Below, piece by piece: positions 1 to 9,400 of a stretch of 33,293 bases of DNA. The stretch's first letter is position 1; the number at the start of each line of letters is the position of its first letter. A model generated the notes under the pieces. That model saw only the letters and a program-made list of their open reading frames with translations. It made no database searches and was not told the DNA's origin. The position numbers and the translations under genes were made by a program. Source of the DNA: Verrucomicrobiaceae bacterium (GTDB taxonomy: Bacteria > Verrucomicrobiota > Verrucomicrobiia > Chthoniobacterales > Chthoniobacteraceae); contig SXWH01000243.1 of assembly GCA_005791535.1 (NCBI GenBank), positions 1 through 33,293 on the forward strand, read 5' to 3'.

Positions 1-1
1 G

Positions 2-742
2 AATGAGAAAATGGTCGTCGATCACGCCATCCTCGAAAACTATTACGACCGCAAGAAGCCCGTCCCGGCGAAAGGCCCGATCTGCCTCCAGACCCACGGC
101 GCACCGATCAAATGGCGCAACGTTTTCATCCGCGAAATCGGCAGCGAGGAATCCAACAAGATTCTCGCAAGCAAAGGCGGCGAAGGCTTTGAGTCCATCT
201 GGAACGGCAAGGATTTCACCGGCTGGGCCGGACCTGTCGAAAACTACGAAGTCGTGGACGGCGCGATCGTCTGCAAAAAAGGAAAAGGCGGCACCATTTA
301 TACGAAAGACGAGTATTCGGACTTCGTCGTGCGGCTCGAATTCAAACTCCCTCCAAACGGCAACAACGGCCTCGCCATCCGCTATCCCGGCGAAGGCGAC
401 ACGGCATACGTCGGCATGATGGAATCGCAAATCCTCGCGGATGACTACAAGGGTATCGACCCGCGTCAGGCGCACGGCTCCGCCTACGGAATGATCGCAG
501 CGGAACGCGGCTACCAGCACCCGATTGGTGAGTGGAACTTCCACGAAGTGACCATCAAGGGCTCCACCGTTCGCGTGGAAACCAACGGAAGCGTGATTCT
601 CAACGGCGACCTCTCCAAAGTCACCGAGTTCATGGGCGGCAAGGCGCATCCCGGCATGAATCGCACAAGCGGATTCTTTGGCTTCGCCGGCCACAGCGAT
701 CCGGTGATGTATCGCAATATCAGCATCAAGAAACTCAAGTAA
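2..742 (+). CDS. DUF1080 (3-keto-disaccharide hydrolase-like) protein, 5' truncated
   Basis: The reading frame is open to the left edge of the window, so the first ATG at 11 is probably internal and the N-terminus is missing. The visible 246 residues hold the end of one DUF1080 domain (the closing strand with WRNVFIREIG, about residues 38-48 counted from the ATG at 11) and then a complete second copy. The second copy begins near residue 59 with ESIWNGKDFTGW and ends with MYRNISIKKLK at the stop. DUF1080 is a concanavalin-like beta-jellyroll; characterised members are 3-keto-glycoside hydrolases or lyases, and many members are exported. The tandem arrangement is common in Verrucomicrobia and Planctomycetes, where these families are greatly expanded. 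Family assignment is firm; the substrate cannot be read from the sequence. The next gene starts 61 bp downstream. Confidence 0.85.
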   Translation, partial: NEKMVVDHAILENYYDRKKPVPAKGPICLQTHGAPIKWRNVFIREIGSEESNKILASKGGEGFESIWNGKDFTGWAGPVENYEVVDGAIVCKKGKGGTIYTKDEYSDFVVRLEFKLPPNGNNGLAIRYPGEGDTAYVGMMESQILADDYKGIDPRQAHGSAYGMIAAERGYQHPIGEWNFHEVTIKGSTVRVETNGSVILNGDLSKVTEFMGGKAHPGMNRTSGFFGFAGHSDPVMYRNISIKKLK

Positions 743-803
743 GCGGCGCGCCGCCGGCATTTCCTGCTCGACTCATCCGGTCGGAAAGCCTACCCGCCAC
801 CAC

Positions 804-1385
804 ATGACTTCTCGCATCATCCGCCGGGCCCTCCCGGTCGTCGCAATCGCCATCCCCGCCACCGTCCACGCGCACCCGGGACACGGCATTCTGGAGTTCT
901 CCGCAGGCGCACTTCATCCCGTAATCGGGATGGACCACCTCGCCGCGATGCTGGCCGTGGGGCTCCTTGCCGCACAGCTTGGCGGTCGTGCACGGTGGGC
1001 GCTGCCGGTCGCATTCGTCGCGGCGCTTGCGCTCGGAGCAATCGCCGGTGTCGCGGGAGCTGTCGCCCCGGGGCTCGAGCACGGCATCGCATTCAGCGTG
1101 CTGGCACTCGGTACTGTCATCGCGCTGTCCGCACGGCTCCCTATGGGCGCAGCGGCAGCAACAGTGGCAATCAGCGGCGCACTTCACGGCATGGCGCATG
1201 GGATGGAGATTCCCGCCGACTCGAACGGCCTCGTCTTCGGGCTTGGTTTTGTGATTTCCAGCGCACTGCTCCACATCGCCGGAATCGCCCTTGGCAGCGC
1301 ACTGATTCGCACATCCCGCAGCGCCGCGATTCGTTACGCAGGCGCAGCCACGGCGGTGTTCGCGCTGGGAATGATGCTCCGCTAA
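804..1385 (+). CDS. HupE/UreJ family metal permease
   Basis: A 193-residue polytopic membrane protein. After a cleavable-looking N-terminus ending near VHA (residues 21-23) comes the mature HPGHG start, then the family signature HPxxGxDH at residues 38-45 and a second histidine motif LHGMAHG at 127-133. About six hydrophobic segments fill the remainder. HupE/UreJ proteins are secondary transporters for nickel (sometimes cobalt) linked to hydrogenase or urease. No hydrogenase or urease gene is visible here, so the metal and the client enzyme are unknown. The ATG at 804 lies directly before a basic, signal-like segment. Family call is secure, substrate is inferred from the family. Confidence 0.88.
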   Translation: MTSRIIRRALPVVAIAIPATVHAHPGHGILEFSAGALHPVIGMDHLAAMLAVGLLAAQLGGRARWALPVAFVAALALGAIAGVAGAVAPGLEHGIAFSVLALGTVIALSARLPMGAAAATVAISGALHGMAHGMEIPADSNGLVFGLGFVISSALLHIAGIALGSALIRTSRSAAIRYAGAATAVFALGMMLR

Positions 1386-1449
1386 GAAAACCGGGAAGTC
1401 ATGGCACAGGCAGTGCTATTACGGTTTGGAAATATTTATTCCCAAGCCG

Positions 1450-1836
1450 ATGAACTTCCTTGTTGTTGACGATAATCGCCTGCTGAACCGCTTCCTGACC
1501 ACCTACCTCCGTAGCAAAGGTCACAGCTGTTCGTCCCTTACGGACCCTACGAAGGCCGTGAGCTGGCTCGACCTCAATCCCTGCGACGCCATCATTCTGG
1601 ATATCGGGATGCCGAAGATCGACGGCCTCTCGCTCATTTCCATGATCAGGGAAAAATTCGCCTCCGTACCCATCGTGATGTTCACCGGGCTTGGCTACGA
1701 CGAGGAGGCCATGCAGGCCGCCCGGAAGGCCGGAGCAAATGGCTACGTGAGCAAAGGCCTCGGCCCGTCAGAAATTTACTCCGCACTCATGCGCGTCCTC
1801 ACGCAGGCACCGAAGGCAGCGGACACCGCCGCCTGA
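1450..1836 (+). CDS. Stand-alone response regulator receiver domain protein
   Basis: A 128-residue CheY-like protein with nothing after the receiver fold. The acidic pocket is D7-D8 (VVDD), the phosphoacceptor is D51 (IILDIGMP), with the conserved switch T79 (MFTG) and K102 (VSKG). I chose the ATG at 1450, which places the first beta strand (NFLVVDD) at the N-terminus; the frame could be extended to a TTG at 1426, but this adds only eight residues not typical of the family. No clear ribosome binding site is seen before either start. No histidine kinase is encoded nearby, so the partner kinase and output are unknown. Single-domain receivers act by protein-protein contact or as phosphate relays. 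Confidence 0.88.
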   Translation: MNFLVVDDNRLLNRFLTTYLRSKGHSCSSLTDPTKAVSWLDLNPCDAIILDIGMPKIDGLSLISMIREKFASVPIVMFTGLGYDEEAMQAARKAGANGYVSKGLGPSEIYSALMRVLTQAPKAADTAA

Positions 1837-1860
1837 ACGATTCCAGAAAAACGCCCACGG

Positions 1861-1896
1861 AAAGCCGCTTTCGCGCGAAGGCGGCTTTTCGATTTT
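1861..1896 (+). terminator. Hairpin terminator after the receiver gene, possibly bidirectional
   Basis: An 8-bp perfect stem (AAAGCCGC at 1861-1868 pairing with GCGGCTTT at 1881-1888) closes a 12-nt loop and is followed by TCGATTTTC. It lies between the receiver stop (1836) and the end of the converging small gene (1903), so it could stop transcription from both sides. The T-run is interrupted, hence moderate confidence. Confidence 0.55.
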
Positions 1897-1902
1897 CTGC
1901 GG

Positions 1903-2160
1903 TCAATCATCCGCCTTTCGCTTCCGGCGGGCGATCGCTTTTTCCCGGCACCAGATCACAAGCGCGACCACCGTCGCGAATGCCTCAACGAAGAAAAACC
2001 AGCTCGCTGCGGCAATAATCAGCGACTGCGCAACCGGCCATTGCAAAAAGTGGCGAAAGCACCCGAAGACAATCCCGGTCGGGATGCCCCACATCAAAAG
2101 GAGATACGCGGCAAACCACCCGCAACCGCTGCCGCGCTTATGCCGTTTCAATTCGACCAA
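1903..2160 (-). CDS. Small two-helix membrane protein, function unknown
   Basis: An 85-residue ORF on the same strand as pyrC. It has a basic N-terminus (KRHKRG), two hydrophobic segments at about residues 14-34 and 43-69, and a strongly basic tail (REKAIARRKRK). No ATG is available near the 5' end. The likely start is a TTG at 2160 that overlaps the pyrC stop (2148-2150), or a second TTG at 2151. This suggests translation coupled to pyrC. The hydrophobic pattern and the overlap support a real gene, but I recognise no family, and a chance ORF cannot be excluded. Confidence 0.5.
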   Translation of the reverse strand: MVELKRHKRGSGCGWFAAYLLLMWGIPTGIVFGCFRHFLQWPVAQSLIIAAASWFFFVEAFATVVALVIWCREKAIARRKRKADD

Positions 2161-3431
2161 ACCGTCCGGCCAGCCACGATGGTGCGGACGGCACGGCCCT
2201 TGAGCTCCCAGCCGTGGAACGGATTATTCCGGCTCTTCGAGGCACTCGCCTCCTTGTCCACGGTCCATTCGAGGCCGGGATTGATGAGCGTCACATCCGC
2301 CACCGCGCCGTCGCTCAACGTCCCGCGGTCGAGGCCGAGCAGGCGCGCGGGATTTAAGGTGTACAGCTCCACGAGTCGCGCAAGGTCGATGGCCTTCTTC
2401 TTGTGGACGAGGATGTCGAGGAACAGCCCGAGTTCCGTTTCGAGACCGAGAATCCCAAATGGCGCAAAGTCGAACTCCACCTCCTTCTCAAACCCGCAAT
2501 GCGGCGCGTGGTCGCTGGCGAGGACCGTAATCGTTCCGTCCGCCACACCTTCGATCAACGCTTCGACGTGCTCCTGCGAGCGGAGCGGCGGGTTCATTTT
2601 GAAGTTCGTGTCGAAACCGCGGATCGATTCATCCGTAAGCGCGATGTGGTGCGGGCAAATCTCCCCGCTCAGCGGCACTCCGCGCCGGCGCACTTCGCGC
2701 AAAATACGGACGCTGCCCGCGGCCGAAAGATGCTGGCAATGAATCGGCGTGCCGGTGAGTTCGGCGATGAGGCCGTTGCGCGCGACGATGATTTCCTCGC
2801 CAATCGCAGGCCAGCCCGGGAGGCCGAGCTCCGCCGAGACACGGCCCTCATTCATCACGCCCTTTCCGACGAGATTGTAGTCCTGACAGTGGTCCATCAC
2901 GGTGAGGTCAAACATGCGCGCGTACTCGCAGACGCGGCGCATGATCTCGTGATTCTGGATGCAGTGACCATCGTCTGTAAGCGCGACGATGCCGGCCTTC
3001 TTCATCGCCCCGATGGGCGCAAGCTCCTCGCCTGCGATCCCCTTCGTCAGCGCGCCGGTCGGAAACACGTTCACCACAGCATCAGTTTTCGCCTTTTCCA
3101 AAATCCAAGTCACCACGCTCGCATTATCCACCGATGGGGAGGTGTTCGGCATGCAAACGACGCTCGTGAATCCGCCCGCTGCGGCGCATGCAGTTCCCGT
3201 CGCGATGGTCTCTTTCGCCGACTGTCCCGGCTCGCGGAGGTGGACGTGTAAATCGATCAGCCCCGGCGCAACGACGAGACCCGTGCAGTCAATCGTTTCC
3301 AGCTTCGCAGCCGAAGCCGGCAGTTCGCTGAGCGGCGCGATTTTCCCATCGACGATCAATACATCCCCCAATGCATCACGCTTGTTTGCTGGGTCGATCA
3401 CGCGGCCGTTTTTGAGAAGAATTGCGCTCAT
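2148..3431 (-). CDS. pyrC: Dihydroorotase, class I
   Basis: This 427-residue protein has the usual length of class I dihydroorotases, which close carbamoyl-aspartate to dihydroorotate in pyrimidine synthesis. Visible metal and catalytic residues are the HVH pair H62/H64 (DLHVHLREPG), D153/D154 (LTDDGHC), H181 (MDHCQD), H231/H234 (IHCQHLS) and the catalytic D307 (ASDHAPH). The amidohydrolase N-terminal beta segment begins MSAILLKNGRVIDP. I chose the ATG at 3431 because it starts exactly at this segment; an in-frame ATG at 3548 would add 39 residues without family character. No other pyr gene is adjacent. A small membrane protein gene overlaps its 3' end. The pyrC/pyrX ambiguity (inactive DHOase-like proteins) is settled towards active enzyme by the intact ligands. 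Confidence 0.95.
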   Translation of the reverse strand: MSAILLKNGRVIDPANKRDALGDVLIVDGKIAPLSELPASAAKLETIDCTGLVVAPGLIDLHVHLREPGQSAKETIATGTACAAAGGFTSVVCMPNTSPSVDNASVVTWILEKAKTDAVVNVFPTGALTKGIAGEELAPIGAMKKAGIVALTDDGHCIQNHEIMRRVCEYARMFDLTVMDHCQDYNLVGKGVMNEGRVSAELGLPGWPAIGEEIIVARNGLIAELTGTPIHCQHLSAAGSVRILREVRRRGVPLSGEICPHHIALTDESIRGFDTNFKMNPPLRSQEHVEALIEGVADGTITVLASDHAPHCGFEKEVEFDFAPFGILGLETELGLFLDILVHKKKAIDLARLVELYTLNPARLLGLDRGTLSDGAVADVTLINPGLEWTVDKEASASKSRNNPFHGWELKGRAVRTIVAGRTVWSN

Positions 3432-3457
3432 TGTCGCGACGATACGCGGAGACGGGC

Positions 3458-3471
3458 CGGTTTGAAAACCG
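3458..3471. promoter_or_regulatory. Palindrome upstream of pyrC, possible operator
   Basis: CGGTTT-GA-AAACCG is a perfect 6-bp inverted repeat with a 2-bp centre, 27 bp upstream of the pyrC start. A related element (CCGGT-GAAA-ACCGG) sits at the other end of the same divergent intergenic region at 3586-3599; both contain GAAAACCG. This could be a shared operator, but no regulator is known. Confidence 0.22.
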
Positions 3472-3585
3472 CGGAATGCAGGTGAAGATTTGTTCATGTT
3501 GGTTTCCGGTTCTTCTTGCCGCGCTAAATCCCCTTCGCTTGCATCCATACATCATGAAACAGTCCTCCAAACCCCGCACAGCGGC

Positions 3586-3599
3586 CCGGTGAAAACCGG
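3586..3599. promoter_or_regulatory. Second GAAAACCG-containing inverted repeat, upstream of the yqiJ-like gene
   Basis: CCGGT and ACCGG form a 5-bp stem around a GAAA tetraloop, 21 bp before the start at 3621. It could act as DNA (paired with the element at 3458-3471) or as a stable leader hairpin in the mRNA. There is no T-run, so it is not an obvious terminator. Confidence 0.22.
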
Positions 3600-3620
3600 C
3601 GCTTTCAATACTCCGCTGTA

Positions 3621-4313
3621 ATGACCGAGCTCATCTCAGAGTCCTTCCGGCTGGTGAACTTTCCGTTCACGGTCCTTCTTCTCATCGTCGGCGTCTATTG
3701 GCTTCTCGTGATGTTCGGCTTGGTGGGCGGAGATCACGGCGTGGATGCGCATGGCGAAGTGGGGCTGGACACTGAAATCGATGCCGACCTCGATGCCGAA
3801 CACCACGTTGAAGGGCATCACCACGCGCATCACGATGGCGGCTCGCTCTGGAGTTCGACACTCAAGTTTGTGAACCTCGGCGAAGTGCCGGTGATGGTGG
3901 TCGTGAGCGTGCTCGTCGTGGCTTCATGGAGTTTCTCGATGATCGCGAACTACTACTGGACGGGCGGCTCCGCGCTGCTGTCCGCGCTGTTTCTGGCGGT
4001 GAATCTCGTCGTGAGCGCGGTCGTGACCCGTTACGTCACGATGCCTCTCAAGCCGCTCTTTCGCGCGATCAACAAGCAGTACGACAAACCCGTGGACATC
4101 GTCGGCTCGCATTGCCGAATCGTGACGACCGAGGCGACGGCGGAATTCGGGCAGGGTGAAGTGACCACGGGCGGCGCGCCGTTGCTCATCAATGTCCGCG
4201 TGCTCAACAACGAGACACTCCGCCGTGGCGACCTCGCGGTAATCGTCCGCGAAGACGAAGCAAACCGCATTTTTTACGTAACAGCCAATCCACTCCCAAC
4301 AACCAACCAATGA
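3621..4313 (+). CDS. YqiJ-like OB-fold membrane protein
   Basis: A 230-residue membrane protein of the YqiJ/NfeD-like type. A hydrophobic helix (about residues 14-34) is followed by a His/Asp-rich loop (39-72, including HHVEGHHHAHHD), two to three further helices (about 90-137), and a C-terminal beta-rich OB-fold domain (about 155-225) starting KPVDIVGSHCRIVT. In E. coli yqiJ lies directly upstream of the flotillin-like yqiK. Here the same order holds: the stop TGA at 4311-4313 overlaps the flotillin ATG at 4310. NfeD-type OB proteins are thought to partner flotillins in membrane microdomains. The histidine-rich loop suggests metal binding, but this is inference. Confidence 0.85.
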   Translation: MTELISESFRLVNFPFTVLLLIVGVYWLLVMFGLVGGDHGVDAHGEVGLDTEIDADLDAEHHVEGHHHAHHDGGSLWSSTLKFVNLGEVPVMVVVSVLVVASWSFSMIANYYWTGGSALLSALFLAVNLVVSAVVTRYVTMPLKPLFRAINKQYDKPVDIVGSHCRIVTTEATAEFGQGEVTTGGAPLLINVRVLNNETLRRGDLAVIVREDEANRIFYVTANPLPTTNQ

Positions 4314-6385
4314 ACATCCATCCACTACTCGCGGCGACCTTCGGTGAAGCGCTGCTTTACTTCGTTATCGGCTTCGGCGTGCTCGTGCTCGTCGGCGGCG
4401 TCTTCGCGCTGCTCACGTGCTACCGCAAAGTCGCGCAAGGCCAGGCCCTCGTGAAAAACGGCGTCGGCGGAACGAAGGTCGATTTTTCCGGCATGGTGAT
4501 TTATCCCATCATTCACCGCGCTGAATACATGGACATCTCCGTGAAGCGCGTGGAAATCGACCGCGCCGGGAAGAACGGCCTCATCTGCATGGACAACATG
4601 CGCGCCGATATCAAAGTCGCGTTCTTCGTGCGCGTGAACAAGACGCAGGAAGACGTGCTGAAAGTCGCGCAGTCAATCGGCTGCGAACGGGCATCGAGCC
4701 AGAGCGCAATCGTAGAGCTATTCGATGCGAAGTTCTCCGAGGCGCTGAAAACGGTTGGCCGGCAGTTCCAGTTCGTGGAGCTCTACAACAGCCGCGACAA
4801 ACTGAAAGAGGGTATTCTCCGCGCAGTTGGAACGGATTTGAACGGGTTTGTTCTCGATGACGTGGCTATCGATTACCTCGAGCAGACGCCGCTCACGCTC
4901 TTGAACCCCGACAACATTCTCGACTCCGAGGGTATCAAGAAAATTACGGAGCTCACCGCGACGCAAAAGGTGCTCTCGAACAAGATCGACAACGAGCGCG
5001 AAAAGACGATCACGAAGCAAAACGTGGAAGGCCGCGAGGCGATCCTCGAAATGCAGAAGCAACTCGCCGAAGCCGAGGAAAAGCAAAAGCGTGAAATCGC
5101 CGCGATCAAGGCCCGCGAGGAGGCGGAGGCGAAGAAGGTGCAGGAGGAAGGCCGTCTCAAAGGCGAGCAGGCCCGAATCGCGGTGGAAGAGGAATTGCAG
5201 ATCGCGGAAGAAAACAAGAATCGCCAGATCATCGTCGCCGCGCGGAATCGCGAGCGCACCGATGCGGTGGAAAAGGAGCGCGTGGAGAAGGATCGGCTCG
5301 TGGAAGTCACGGAGCGCGAACGCATCGTGACACTCGCGCAGATCGACAAAGACAAGGCCGTCGAAGTGGAGAAGAAGGCGATTCAGGATGTGATTCGTCA
5401 GCGCCTCGAAGTGGAAAAGACGGTGGTCATCGAGCAACAGCGCATCAAGGACACCGAGGCATTTGCCGGAGCCGAGCGGGCAAAGAAAGTGGCCATCACC
5501 GCAGCCGAGCAGGAAGCCGAGCAGGTGCTCATCAAGGACATCAAAGGGGCAGAGGCCGCCAAGAAAGCCGCGGAACTCCACGCCGAGCAGGATCGCGTTA
5601 CGACCGTCACGCACGCAGAGGCAGGTCGCGAAGCTGCCGAACGGAAGGCGCGGGAGATCCTGATTCTCGCCGAGGCCGAGGAACAATCCGCCGTGAAACT
5701 CGCGGCCGCCAAAAAGGCGATTGCCGAAGGCGTTACCGCCGAGGCCGCTGCGCCCGGGCTCGCAGAGGCACAGGTCCAGCAGGCAAAGGCCGGCGCAGTC
5801 CGCGATCAAGGAACCGCTGAAGCCGAGGTGCTCCAACTCAAGGCGGCAGCCGAAGCCGAGGGAATCACGAAGAAAGCTGAGGCGATGAAACTGTTCGATT
5901 CCGTCGGCAAGGAACACGAGGAATTCAAGCTTCGCCTCAACAAGGATAGGGACATCGAGCTCGCAGCAATCAACACGCAGGCAAACATCGCAAGCAGCCA
6001 GGCCAGTGTCGTCAGCGAAGCGCTCAAGAGCGCGAAGATCGACATCGTCGGCGGGGATCTTGCATTCCTCGACCGCATCACCGGTGCAGTCACGGCGGGA
6101 AAATCGGTCGACAAACTCGTCGGAAGCAGCACCACGCTCACAGACGTAAAAGAGACCTTCTTCAACAGCGACCCGGAGTATTTCCAGACGCAACTCAAAA
6201 CCTTCGTAGCGCAGTTTGGACTCACGACCGAGGACGTGAAGAACCTCAGCGTCGCAGCGGCACTCGGCAAAATGGCCGACATCGCGGACGACGGAAAAAC
6301 CAAAGGTCTTCTCACCATGCTGCTGGGCCAGGCCCACCGCCTCGGCCTCGCGGACAAGACACTCGCGACTGTTGGTAAGGCGTAA
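4310..6385 (+). CDS. YqiK-like flotillin (SPFH domain protein)
   Basis: This 691-residue protein has one N-terminal membrane helix (about 14-38), an SPFH/band-7 domain (about 40-210; CYRKVAQGQALVKNG, then the conserved DISVKRVEIDR), and a very long charged Glu/Lys/Ala coiled coil (about 220-565). The C-terminal region (about 565-691) is more globular. This is the architecture of bacterial flotillins, which oligomerise on the inner membrane face. It is longer than YqiK of E. coli (about 550 residues), mostly in the coiled coil and C-terminus. It overlaps the YqiJ-like gene by four bases (ATGA) and is followed 56 bp later by the DUF3686 ATPase. A short inverted repeat (GATAGG/CCTATC, 6407-6428) lies in that gap, without a T-run. 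Confidence 0.92.
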   Translation: MNIHPLLAATFGEALLYFVIGFGVLVLVGGVFALLTCYRKVAQGQALVKNGVGGTKVDFSGMVIYPIIHRAEYMDISVKRVEIDRAGKNGLICMDNMRADIKVAFFVRVNKTQEDVLKVAQSIGCERASSQSAIVELFDAKFSEALKTVGRQFQFVELYNSRDKLKEGILRAVGTDLNGFVLDDVAIDYLEQTPLTLLNPDNILDSEGIKKITELTATQKVLSNKIDNEREKTITKQNVEGREAILEMQKQLAEAEEKQKREIAAIKAREEAEAKKVQEEGRLKGEQARIAVEEELQIAEENKNRQIIVAARNRERTDAVEKERVEKDRLVEVTERERIVTLAQIDKDKAVEVEKKAIQDVIRQRLEVEKTVVIEQQRIKDTEAFAGAERAKKVAITAAEQEAEQVLIKDIKGAEAAKKAAELHAEQDRVTTVTHAEAGREAAERKAREILILAEAEEQSAVKLAAAKKAIAEGVTAEAAAPGLAEAQVQQAKAGAVRDQGTAEAEVLQLKAAAEAEGITKKAEAMKLFDSVGKEHEEFKLRLNKDRDIELAAINTQANIASSQASVVSEALKSAKIDIVGGDLAFLDRITGAVTAGKSVDKLVGSSTTLTDVKETFFNSDPEYFQTQLKTFVAQFGLTTEDVKNLSVAAALGKMADIADDGKTKGLLTMLLGQAHRLGLADKTLATVGKA

Positions 6386-6441
6386 CTGGAATGCCGACAG
6401 ACTTTCGATAGGGCGGATGCGTCCTATCTGCCCGGACACCC

Positions 6442-9400
6442 ATGTCTGACAACACACCAACCGCTCCGGCCCAAAAACTCGAGCAAGGCACTTACGAGAT
6501 TCTCCGTGCGCGGCTCAATGCGCAGGGCACGGAGCTTCGTGGGCGTCTGGATAAACTGAACGCTTCGCGGCAGGATGTTTTCGGCGCGATTCCGACGGCG
6601 CTGGTCGCCACGGAGCGGCTCACGACGGAGAATAACTGCACGCCGCGCGATATGCGCCATGTCGGCGGCGGACGGTTTGTTTTCGGCTACAACGTGCAGC
6701 TCGGTCTGCGCAGCGAAACGCAGGTCGCGGATGTATTCTCGCTCTACCAATACAAAGACCGCGCGTTTCACGCCGTGCCGCTGGCAGAGTTGGCGGACGG
6801 ACAGTTCGAGTCCGACTTCAAGTCGCTCTACCGCTATTACAAAGGAACGGCGCTTTCGAAACTGTCGGTCCGCGGGCCGCATTTGTTCATGGAGTTCCGC
6901 GTCGGCAAGACGGCGGCGGATGTAAAGACGTTCAAGTGGCTGTGCGGCGCGAACACGCTCTCGTATCTAGGCAATCGTTTCGACCACGAATACGTCTATC
7001 CGCCGCAACACGAGTTCGAGTGGAAGCGGGCGACTCGCGAACAGCATCGTGCCGGACTGCATCCGCACATCAGCATCGAGGACCGCGTCTTTGTGGAATG
7101 TGTCGGCGGCGACCTCACGATCAAAGTCGAGGACAACACCGCGACCGGCTCCGGCATTTACTCCGAGCCTGTCGAACAGCGCGACCAGACGCTCGACGAC
7201 TCGGAGATTTTCCACGCCGTCGTAGGGAATCTCATTCTGCTTCGCGTGCGGCCGTATCAGGAAAAGAAGACGCGCTATTTTGTCTTCAACGAGAAACTCC
7301 GCGAGGTGCGGCGCATCGATTCCATCGAAGAAGCGTGCGTCCTGCTGCCGGATGGACACGGCATCATCCATCCGCGGGGCTTCTATCTTCAAAGCGGCGA
7401 ATTCAAGGAATTCGAGACGGCGCTGGAAGGACTCGTTTTCCACAAACGCGTCGCGTCGCCAAACGGCGAGGACACGATGTTCGTCTTTTACGAACGCGAC
7501 TCGGGCACCTACGTTCTCTACAGCTACAACGTCATCGCGCGGCAGTGCGAAACGCCGATCATCTGCCACGGATTTTCACTTTTCGAAAACGGCGAGCTCG
7601 CGATTTTCCGCGCTGGCCCCGAGCCGCAAAAGCACCATGTCGTGCAGATCTGGCAGACGCCGTTTGTCGGCGCGGACTGGCAGCCGCCGCAAAAGAACGA
7701 CAGCTATCTTTTCAAAATTGGTAATCCCACCGTCGTGCGTGCGATGGCCGAGTGCGGCGAGGTGCTCACGCTGCTCGCAAAGGACGACAGCTACGCCGGG
7801 CTTTACGTCGATTTGGTCAAGCGCACGACCGATATTCTCGACACCTATTTCTGGCTCGATCGCGCCGAGGCGTTTGCGCTGCGGGAGCCGCTCGCGGGAA
7901 TTAAGGAAGCTGCGGCTTCAGCGCTCGCGGAGTTTGACAAAGTCACCGCAATCAAGCGCAACACGGCGGCGGAGACGCAGCGCGTCGTTGGGAAAGCGAC
8001 CGGCATTCTCCGGGCCCTGCCGACTCATGCGTTCGATCAAATTGGGCACTTCGTCGAGAAGCTCGCGGCGTTGCGTGCCGTGCGCGGCGAGCTCATTTCG
8101 CTAAAGGAGCTGCGCTATCTGGATGCGCCTCTGGTCGAGAAGACCGAGCAGGAAACCGCCGATGCCGCCGCCGCGCTCGCGGAGCGCACCGTGCAGTTTT
8201 TGCTCTCGCCGCAAGCGCTCGACCCGCTTCGCACCAAAGTGACCACGCTTCGCGAGTCGGTTCCGAAAATGCCGAAGGTCACCGATGCCCAGAAGCTCGA
8301 CGACGAAATCGGCGCGGCGGCGAAGGAGCTGGATCTGCTCGTGGAGACGGTCGGTAGTCTGAAGATCGCCGACGCCACGGAAACGACCCGGATTATCGAG
8401 GACGTTTCCGGCATTTACGCCACGCTGAATCAGGCCCGCTCGGGATTGCGCCAGCGCATCCGCGATTTGCGCGGCACCGAGGCGGTCGCGGAATTTGCGT
8501 CGCAGCAGCGGCTGCTCGACCAGGCGCTCGCGAACTATCTCGACCTAAGCACCACGCCGGAGAAGTGCGACGAATTCCTCAACAAGCTCATGGTGCAAGT
8601 CGAGGAACTCGAAGCGCGGTTCGCGGATTTCGAGGAATTCGTTGGCGAACTTGCCGACAAGCGCACCACGTTCGCCGGGGCATTTGAATCGCGGAAACTC
8701 GAGCTCGTAGAGGCGCGCAATCGCCGGGCCAACGGCCTTCTCTCGGCGGCAGAGCGCATCCTGAAAGGCATCAAGCACCGCGCCGACAACCTGCCGGGGC
8801 TGGACGAAATCAATGCCTACTTCGCCAGCGATATGATGGTGGAGAAAGTGCGCGACCTCACCGCGCAGCTCCTCGATCTTGGCGACACGACAAAGGCCGA
8901 CGACCTCGGAAGCCGGCTGAAAACGATCCGCGAAGATGCCGTGCGGCAATTCAAGGACCGCCGCGATTTGTTCGCCGGAGGCAGCGGCGCAATCCAGCTC
9001 GGACGTCATCAGTTTCTGGTCAATTCGCAGGACCTCGACCTCACGATCATCCATCGCGGCGACGCGATGTGCTTGCACATCACGGGGACGAATTTTTTCG
9101 AGCCCATCGACGACCCGCGCTTCGTGGAAACGCGTCAGGTCTGGAGTCTCGAAAGCGTGTCCGAAACTGCGGACGTTTATCGTGCCGAATGGCTGGCGTG
9201 GCAGGCCTGTGGCACGAGCGCCCTCGCTCGTGATCGTGTCCCGGGCGCCTCGTCCGGCACCGCTAAAAGCGAGGCTCCAATTTCAGATGCAGTCCGCGAA
9301 TTCGCGGCGTCGCGCCCCGGAGAAGGCTACATCAAAGGCGTACACGACACCGACGCTGCGAAGATCGCGGAAGCCGTCCTGGAAATGCAGCACACGCTCG

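Noticed and set aside
3432..3548. Extended N-terminus of dihydroorotase
   Set aside because: 39 extra residues without homology-like character; the amidohydrolase fold begins directly after the ATG at 3431.
6407..6428. GATAGG/CCTATC inverted repeat between flotillin and ATPase genes as a terminator
   Set aside because: Only 6 bp of stem with a 10-nt loop and no T-run; transcription probably continues into the ATPase gene.
4718..6460. 580-residue ORF on the minus strand across the flotillin gene
   Set aside because: It is antisense to a well-supported flotillin whose repetitive Glu/Lys/Ala codons leave the opposite strand open. The product has no family character.
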